Assembly: GCA_900771955.1 (NCBI GenBank)
Contig: CAAGPW010000014.1
Location: forward strand, 1-8,914
Direction of reading: 5' to 3'
Length of the DNA stretch: 8,914 nucleotides
From: Lachnospiraceae bacterium
GTDB taxonomy: Bacteria > Bacillota > Clostridia > Lachnospirales > Lachnospiraceae
The translations under genes and the position numbers were made by a program. The notes beneath the pieces were generated by a model. The model had not been told where the DNA came from, ran no database searches, and saw only the letters and a list, made by a program, of their open reading frames with translations. Below, piece after piece: positions 5,524-8,914 of the stretch (the first letter of the stretch is position 1; every line of letters starts with the position of its first letter).

Positions 5524-8442
5524 TTAATACAATTTCTCTATGGTATCAAACAGTTCCTTTTCGCCTTTTACCGCATCTTCATTGCCGATCACGCAGAAGT
5601 TATTGTCCGAAAGAACTGCAGCGATCAGATCCGCAAGTGCACGGATGTTCTCCGGTTCTGCATTGATCACCTCATCACGCTCCCTCTGCACATCTGCATA
5701 AGTGACTCCGGTCAGATACGCACTGAGTGAGCGCTGTCCCTTTGCGGACGGATTGAGCGGCGTGTCAAGGTCGCTGATCGTGCCGATGATATACTTTGTC
5801 ATGTCACGCTCATCCGCAGTGAACTCACGCAGGTAATCCGGCGTTTTTTCATATATCTCATTTGTCTTTCCAAGGTTCGGATCACGATACGAAGTAAAAT
5901 ATGCATCTCCGTTTCGCATAAAACCGCTCATACAGCCATAGGCGCCGCCCTTTACCCGGACATTGATCCAGAGATAATCATAGCTTAAGATCACCTTCAA
6001 AATGCGCAGCGCTCCTGTATAGGAAAATCCTTTTTCCACAAAATTCCCGGCTCTGGAAACATACTGTACCTGTGAAGCATCCAAAAAGCCTTCGTTTTTC
6101 TTTACACAGTGCAGTACCGGAATCTCAGTCTCTGCAACATCGCTGTAAAGAATCTCCTTTAACTTTTTTATTTCTCCGTATGCCGCATCATAACCGTCCG
6201 TATCCGCGGTAAGACTTATCATAAGACGGGCACTGCAGAAGATCTTTCTTCTTAAGGTATCCAGTTTTTTCACCAGAATATCCTTCTTTTCCTCAAAATG
6301 CTCCTCATAGTCTGCGATCACCCGGTAAAGTGCAATGCCACCGGTCATATCATTGTAATATGCCGTTTTTGAAAAATAGGACATCGCGCGGATTGCCGAT
6401 ACGGAATGGCCGGCGGAGCTCAGAGACATCTGAAGTCTGGATTTTGCCTGTGCCAGGATCTCATAAAGGCGCTTTTCATCCGTAAGCTCCGTTTTTGCAA
6501 GGATATCCCTTATGATATCCATCGCTTTGCCGGTATTTTCATACAATACCTTTGTGCGTACCTCAAATTTTGCCTGATAGGAATCCGGCTTTTTCACTCC
6601 CGGATATACTCCGATGGAAGAAGATACACCGCCGGTATACAGATTGATCTCATTTGCAAGATCGGCATACCCAAAACGCTCCGTATCCATATATCCGAGC
6701 ACCGCCTTTAAAATTCCAAGATACGGGATCTCCTCTTCTGAAAGATCTGTCACATCAAATAAAAGATCCAGGTAATTGATGCGATTGGTAAACATCCCAT
6801 GGAATAAAAGCGTTGTCCCGTCACAATCTCTCTCCTCATTGATAAACGGTGCCGCTTCCTTTTTCATATCGGCCCTCGTCAGCATCGGGATCTTCTCCAA
6901 ATCTTCTCTCGGTGACGGTTCCTCCTGATATTTCTTTAAATGCGCAGTATCCGCAATCAGTGCTTCTATCTCTTTTTCCGTTAAGGACGCCTTATATGCG
7001 GCAAGCTTTTCCTCTAATTTCTTTTCATTTTTGGCATTCAGTCCGCACTCCGGTTCGATCATAACGACTGAGACATGCGTATTATCCAGCATATATTTCT
7101 GGATCAGCTTTTCAAAATAATCCGTTCCTGCCATTTCCTTTAAGAATGCAAAGACCGGTGCTGCTTCCAGATGCATGAACGGCTCATTCTCATCATACAG
7201 CCAGCTGTCCAAACTCTGCAGTCCGTAGATCAGTCCTTTGGGGAACTGCCCGTAATCTGCCTCGCGGTATTTAAATTCTGAGCTGTTGATCCCTGCAAGC
7301 AGTGCCTTCTTGTTGACTCCGTTTTCCACCTGCTCCTTTAACGTATCACGGATAATACGTACAAATTCTTCTTTCTGCTGCGGATTTGCATTCTTCGCCG
7401 CAACGGAAAAAATCGGCTGATAGGTGCTGCTGTCATAAGAGCCCATGATGTCCTTACCGATCTTTGCATCCAGTAACGCCTTTTTGAGCGGTGCCCCCGG
7501 TGCATTAAGCAGTGCATAATCCAACACATCAAACGCCAGATAGAGTTTCGGATCCAGTGTTGTACCGATCGCCATATTATAGGAAATGTAGGTATTATCC
7601 TTTTCTGACTCGCCGCTTGCAATAGAATACTTCTCTTTTACCTCTCTGGGCGCGTCAAACGGTTTTTGAAGCGGTATTTTGGAATCAACGGTAATTTCAT
7701 CATAATTGCATAAATATTCCTTATCGAGCCACTGAAGCTTTTCTGCGGCATCCATATTTCCGTACAGATAAATAAATGCATTGGACGGATGATAATAGGT
7801 CTTATGAAATTCCAGATAATTCTCATAGGTTAATTCCGGAATGCGCTCCGGATCTCCGCCGGACTCGTTGCTGTAAGGCGTATCCGGGAAAAGGGAATTC
7901 AAAACAAGCCGGTCCAGGACACCCTCCGGAGAAGAAAACGCACCTTTCATTTCGTTGTAAACCACACCGTTTATCGTGATCGGTGCATCCTTGTCCTCCA
8001 GTTCATAGTGCCAGCCTTCCTGTTTAAATATTTCTTTCTTTTTATAAATATTCGGATGAAATACAGCATCCAGGTACACATCCATCAGATTTGCAAAATC
8101 CTTGTCATTGCAGCTTGCCACCGGATAAACCGTCTTGTCGGCATAGGTGATCGCATTTAAAAAGGTGTTTAACGAACCCTTTACAAGCTCCACAAACGGA
8201 TCCTTGACCGGGAATTTATCCGAACCGCAGAGCACTGTATGCTCAATAATATGCGCCACCCCGGTACTGTCCTTTGGCGGTGTGCGAAAACCGACATAAA
8301 ACACCTTGTTCTCATCATCGTTGCTAATGATGCTGATACGTGCTCCGCTTTTTTTATGCCGCAGCAGATATCCCCTTGAATTTAAATCTGCCAGTTCCTG
8401 TTCTTTTATAATCTCATATGCACTCAAATCCTGTATATTCAA
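5524..8442 (-). CDS. M16C metallopeptidase, PreP-like (insulinase family)
   Basis: A zinc peptidase of the pitrilysin/insulinase clan, closest in layout to presequence protease PreP, which degrades short unfolded peptides inside a closed chamber. The 972-residue product has the inverted zinc motif HIIEH (H64, E67, H68) and the third ligand Glu164 in VVYNEMKG. The spacing from Glu67 to Glu164 is 97, as I recall for plant PreP. The C-terminal half keeps the substrate-binding Arg829 and Tyr835 in VRVKGGAYG, followed by SYRDPNL. The middle (roughly 460-710) fits the M16C-associated domain. There is no signal peptide, so it is probably cytoplasmic. The start is TTG 8442, with GGAGG 8 nt upstream. 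No in-frame ATG exists before the zinc motif, so a non-ATG start is required. TTG 8457 is the alternative but lacks a ribosome site. era follows 11 nt downstream. Confidence 0.95.
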   Translation of the reverse strand: MNIQDLSAYEIIKEQELADLNSRGYLLRHKKSGARISIISNDDENKVFYVGFRTPPKDSTGVAHIIEHTVLCGSDKFPVKDPFVELVKGSLNTFLNAITYADKTVYPVASCNDKDFANLMDVYLDAVFHPNIYKKKEIFKQEGWHYELEDKDAPITINGVVYNEMKGAFSSPEGVLDRLVLNSLFPDTPYSNESGGDPERIPELTYENYLEFHKTYYHPSNAFIYLYGNMDAAEKLQWLDKEYLCNYDEITVDSKIPLQKPFDAPREVKEKYSIASGESEKDNTYISYNMAIGTTLDPKLYLAFDVLDYALLNAPGAPLKKALLDAKIGKDIMGSYDSSTYQPIFSVAAKNANPQQKEEFVRIIRDTLKEQVENGVNKKALLAGINSSEFKYREADYGQFPKGLIYGLQSLDSWLYDENEPFMHLEAAPVFAFLKEMAGTDYFEKLIQKYMLDNTHVSVVMIEPECGLNAKNEKKLEEKLAAYKASLTEKEIEALIADTAHLKKYQEEPSPREDLEKIPMLTRADMKKEAAPFINEERDCDGTTLLFHGMFTNRINYLDLLFDVTDLSEEEIPYLGILKAVLGYMDTERFGYADLANEINLYTGGVSSSIGVYPGVKKPDSYQAKFEVRTKVLYENTGKAMDIIRDILAKTELTDEKRLYEILAQAKSRLQMSLSSAGHSVSAIRAMSYFSKTAYYNDMTGGIALYRVIADYEEHFEEKKDILVKKLDTLRRKIFCSARLMISLTADTDGYDAAYGEIKKLKEILYSDVAETEIPVLHCVKKNEGFLDASQVQYVSRAGNFVEKGFSYTGALRILKVILSYDYLWINVRVKGGAYGCMSGFMRNGDAYFTSYRDPNLGKTNEIYEKTPDYLREFTADERDMTKYIIGTISDLDTPLNPSAKGQRSLSAYLTGVTYADVQRERDEVINAEPENIRALADLIAAVLSDNNFCVIGNEDAVKGEKELFDTIEKLY

Positions 8443-8450
8443 ATTCCATT

Positions 8451-8455
8451 CCTCC
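8451..8455 (-). promoter_or_regulatory. Ribosome binding site that selects the TTG start of the M16 gene
   Basis: GGAGG on the minus strand is 8 nt from TTG 8442, an ideal spacing. An ATG at 8449 lies only 1 nt past GGAGGA and opens an 11-codon out-of-frame reading that ends at 8414. It is too close to be the main start. Confidence 0.75.
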
Positions 8456-8480
8456 AATTTTTGTCTATTTTAACCACACG

Positions 8481-8494
8481 ATACTATTTTCATA
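8481..8494 (-). repeat. 14-nt direct repeat, copy 2 (upstream of the M16 gene)
   Basis: An exact copy of the 14-mer at 3613-3626 in the same orientation, 38 nt before the TTG start. In copy 1 the following bases complete a perfect -10 box. Here they read TATCGT with only a poor -35 match upstream, so I cannot call a promoter with confidence. No other good promoter is visible between the cold-shock terminator and the M16 gene. Confidence 0.35.
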
Positions 8495-8503
8495 CCTGCG
8501 GAG

Positions 8504-8587
8504 AAAAAAAGCAAGTCTTACCTACAAAAAAGAGGACGCAATTTCTGCATCCTCCAGATTGTGGTTTTTTCTGTTGTTCACTTGCTT
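8504..8587 (-). repeat. Outer stem enclosing the cold-shock terminator, with its own T-run
   Basis: On the minus strand AAGCAAGT (8587-8580) is a perfect 8-nt complement of ACTTGCTT (8516-8509), which is followed by five more T (8508-8504). The 63-nt interval holds the main terminator. It may act as a fail-safe second terminator for read-through transcripts, or close the region into a larger structured 3' end. Confidence 0.5.
8526..8554 (-). terminator. Rho-independent terminator of the cold-shock gene
   Basis: On the minus strand GAGGATGC (8554-8547) pairs with GCGTCCTC (8539-8532) over eight pairs with one G-U, loop of 7 nt, followed directly by six T (8531-8526). It lies about 45 nt after the cold-shock stop codon. 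The mirror reading on the plus strand breaks one pair and lacks an adjacent T-run, so it acts in one direction only. Confidence 0.9.
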
Positions 8588-8599
8588 GAAATCTATGAA

Positions 8600-8800
8600 T
8601 TAAGCTAAACGAACTACGTTAGCTGCCTGAGGTCCTTTCTCCCCTTCAACTACATCGAATTCTACGGTTTCGCCGTCCTTTAATTCCTTGAATCCATCCA
8701 TGTTTAATGCAGAAAAATGTACGAATACATCATTGCCTTCTGCATCGGAAATAAAGCCATAACCTTTCTTTGCGTTAAACCATTTTACAGTTCCTTGCAT
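8600..8800 (-). CDS. csp: Cold-shock protein, CspA family
   Basis: A 66-residue single cold-shock domain protein that binds single-stranded RNA and DNA and acts as an RNA chaperone. It shows the family start MQGTVKWFNAKKGYGFI with RNP1 KGYGFI (12-17), RNP2 VFVHF (25-29), and the typical end GPQAANV. Length equals the usual 65-70 residues. ATG 8800 is supported by AGGAGG 9 nt upstream. It is a single-gene unit: a promoter with a perfect -35 lies upstream, and a strong intrinsic terminator follows. Its leader is about 50 nt, shorter than the roughly 160-nt cspA leader of Escherichia coli. Genomes of this type usually have several paralogues, so a numbered symbol cannot be assigned. Confidence 0.97.
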   Translation of the reverse strand: MQGTVKWFNAKKGYGFISDAEGNDVFVHFSALNMDGFKELKDGETVEFDVVEGEKGPQAANVVRLA

Positions 8801-8828
8801 AAATAATTTCCTCCTAATACTAAAAGAT

Positions 8829-8852
8829 GCACACTCCTTGTGCTGTTCACAA
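8829..8852 (-). promoter_or_regulatory. Two mutually exclusive hairpins in the cold-shock leader
   Basis: On the minus strand TTGTG (8852-8848) can pair with CACAA (8842-8838). Alternatively GCACA (8843-8839) can pair with TGTGC (8833-8829), leaving AGGAG in the loop. The two share 8838-8843, so only one can form at a time. The first loses one or two pairs if transcription starts at 8850-8851. Stems are only 5 bp, so a thermosensing role is a guess. Confidence 0.35.
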
Positions 8853-8857
8853 AGTAA

Positions 8858-8886
8858 ACACTAGCATATCTTACAAATTTTGTCAA
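8858..8886 (-). promoter_or_regulatory. Promoter of the cold-shock gene (sigma-A type, extended -10)
   Basis: The minus strand shows a perfect TTGACA (-35, 8886-8881), exactly 17 nt, then TAGTGT (-10, 8863-8858). TGC directly precedes it, giving an extended -10. The predicted start is about 8850, with a leader of about 50 nt to ATG 8800. An A-rich stretch just upstream of the -35 could serve as an UP-like element. Confidence 0.82.
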
Positions 8887-8914
8887 CTTCACTTTTTAAG
8901 ATGATAGCGTAAAG

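Noticed and set aside
8414..8449. 11-codon reading from ATG 8449
   Set aside because: The ATG is 1 nt from GGAGGA, too close for efficient initiation, and the peptide has no recognisable feature. It is kept only as part of the start-site observation.
8461..8503. Promoter for the M16 gene
   Set aside because: The best pair (TTTCTC, 17 nt, TATCGT) matches poorly. I cannot support a specific promoter here, though one is likely needed after the cold-shock terminator.
1..8914. Mobile element, CRISPR array, prophage or toxin-antitoxin module
   Set aside because: I saw no transposase, integrase, regularly spaced repeats or paired small toxin-like genes. All genes fit one co-oriented housekeeping layout.

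Overview
The window looks like chromosomal housekeeping DNA from a Gram-positive Clostridia member, most likely family Lachnospiraceae. The reasons are moderate GC, strong GGAGG-type ribosome sites, Lachnospiraceae-like versions of the M16 peptidase, YqzL and RecO, and two lipoproteins with Gram-positive style signal peptides. The species cannot be named from sequence alone. Every convincing gene lies on the minus strand, so transcription runs from high to low coordinates. There is no rRNA, tRNA, CRISPR array, insertion sequence or phage gene, and no gene-free stretch longer than 300 bases.

In transcription order: (1) 8600-8886 is a stand-alone cold-shock protein gene with its own strong promoter, a short leader that can fold, and a clear intrinsic terminator nested inside a second stem. 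(2) 3648-8442 is a tightly packed run: a PreP-like M16C metallopeptidase starting at TTG, the GTPase era, a small yqzL and recO. M16-era are 11 nt apart and yqzL-recO overlap by 56 nt. (3) 2801-3638 starts with a strong internal promoter right after recO and carries an acidic lipoprotein of unknown function. The single-chain glycyl-tRNA synthetase (glyQS, 1383-2780) follows 20 nt later. (4) 1-1303 starts with another near-consensus promoter and carries a polar amino-acid ABC transporter: the substrate-binding lipoprotein and the first 110 codons of its permease, which runs off the window.

The order era-yqzL-recO-GlyRS matches the Bacillus subtilis order era-yqzL-recO-glyQ-glyS as I recall it. 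Here the two-gene tetrameric enzyme is replaced by the unrelated-architecture dimeric enzyme, and a lipoprotein gene sits in between. The block combines ribosome assembly (Era), DNA repair (RecO), translation (GlyRS) and peptide turnover (M16C), a growth-linked housekeeping set. The transporter appears to be a separate unit.

I see no clear new multi-gene system. The least explained items are the acidic lipoprotein between recO and glyQS, the TTG start of the M16 gene behind an out-of-frame ATG, the nested terminator after the cold-shock gene, the competing hairpins in its leader, and an inverted repeat beginning at the predicted transcription start of the transporter.
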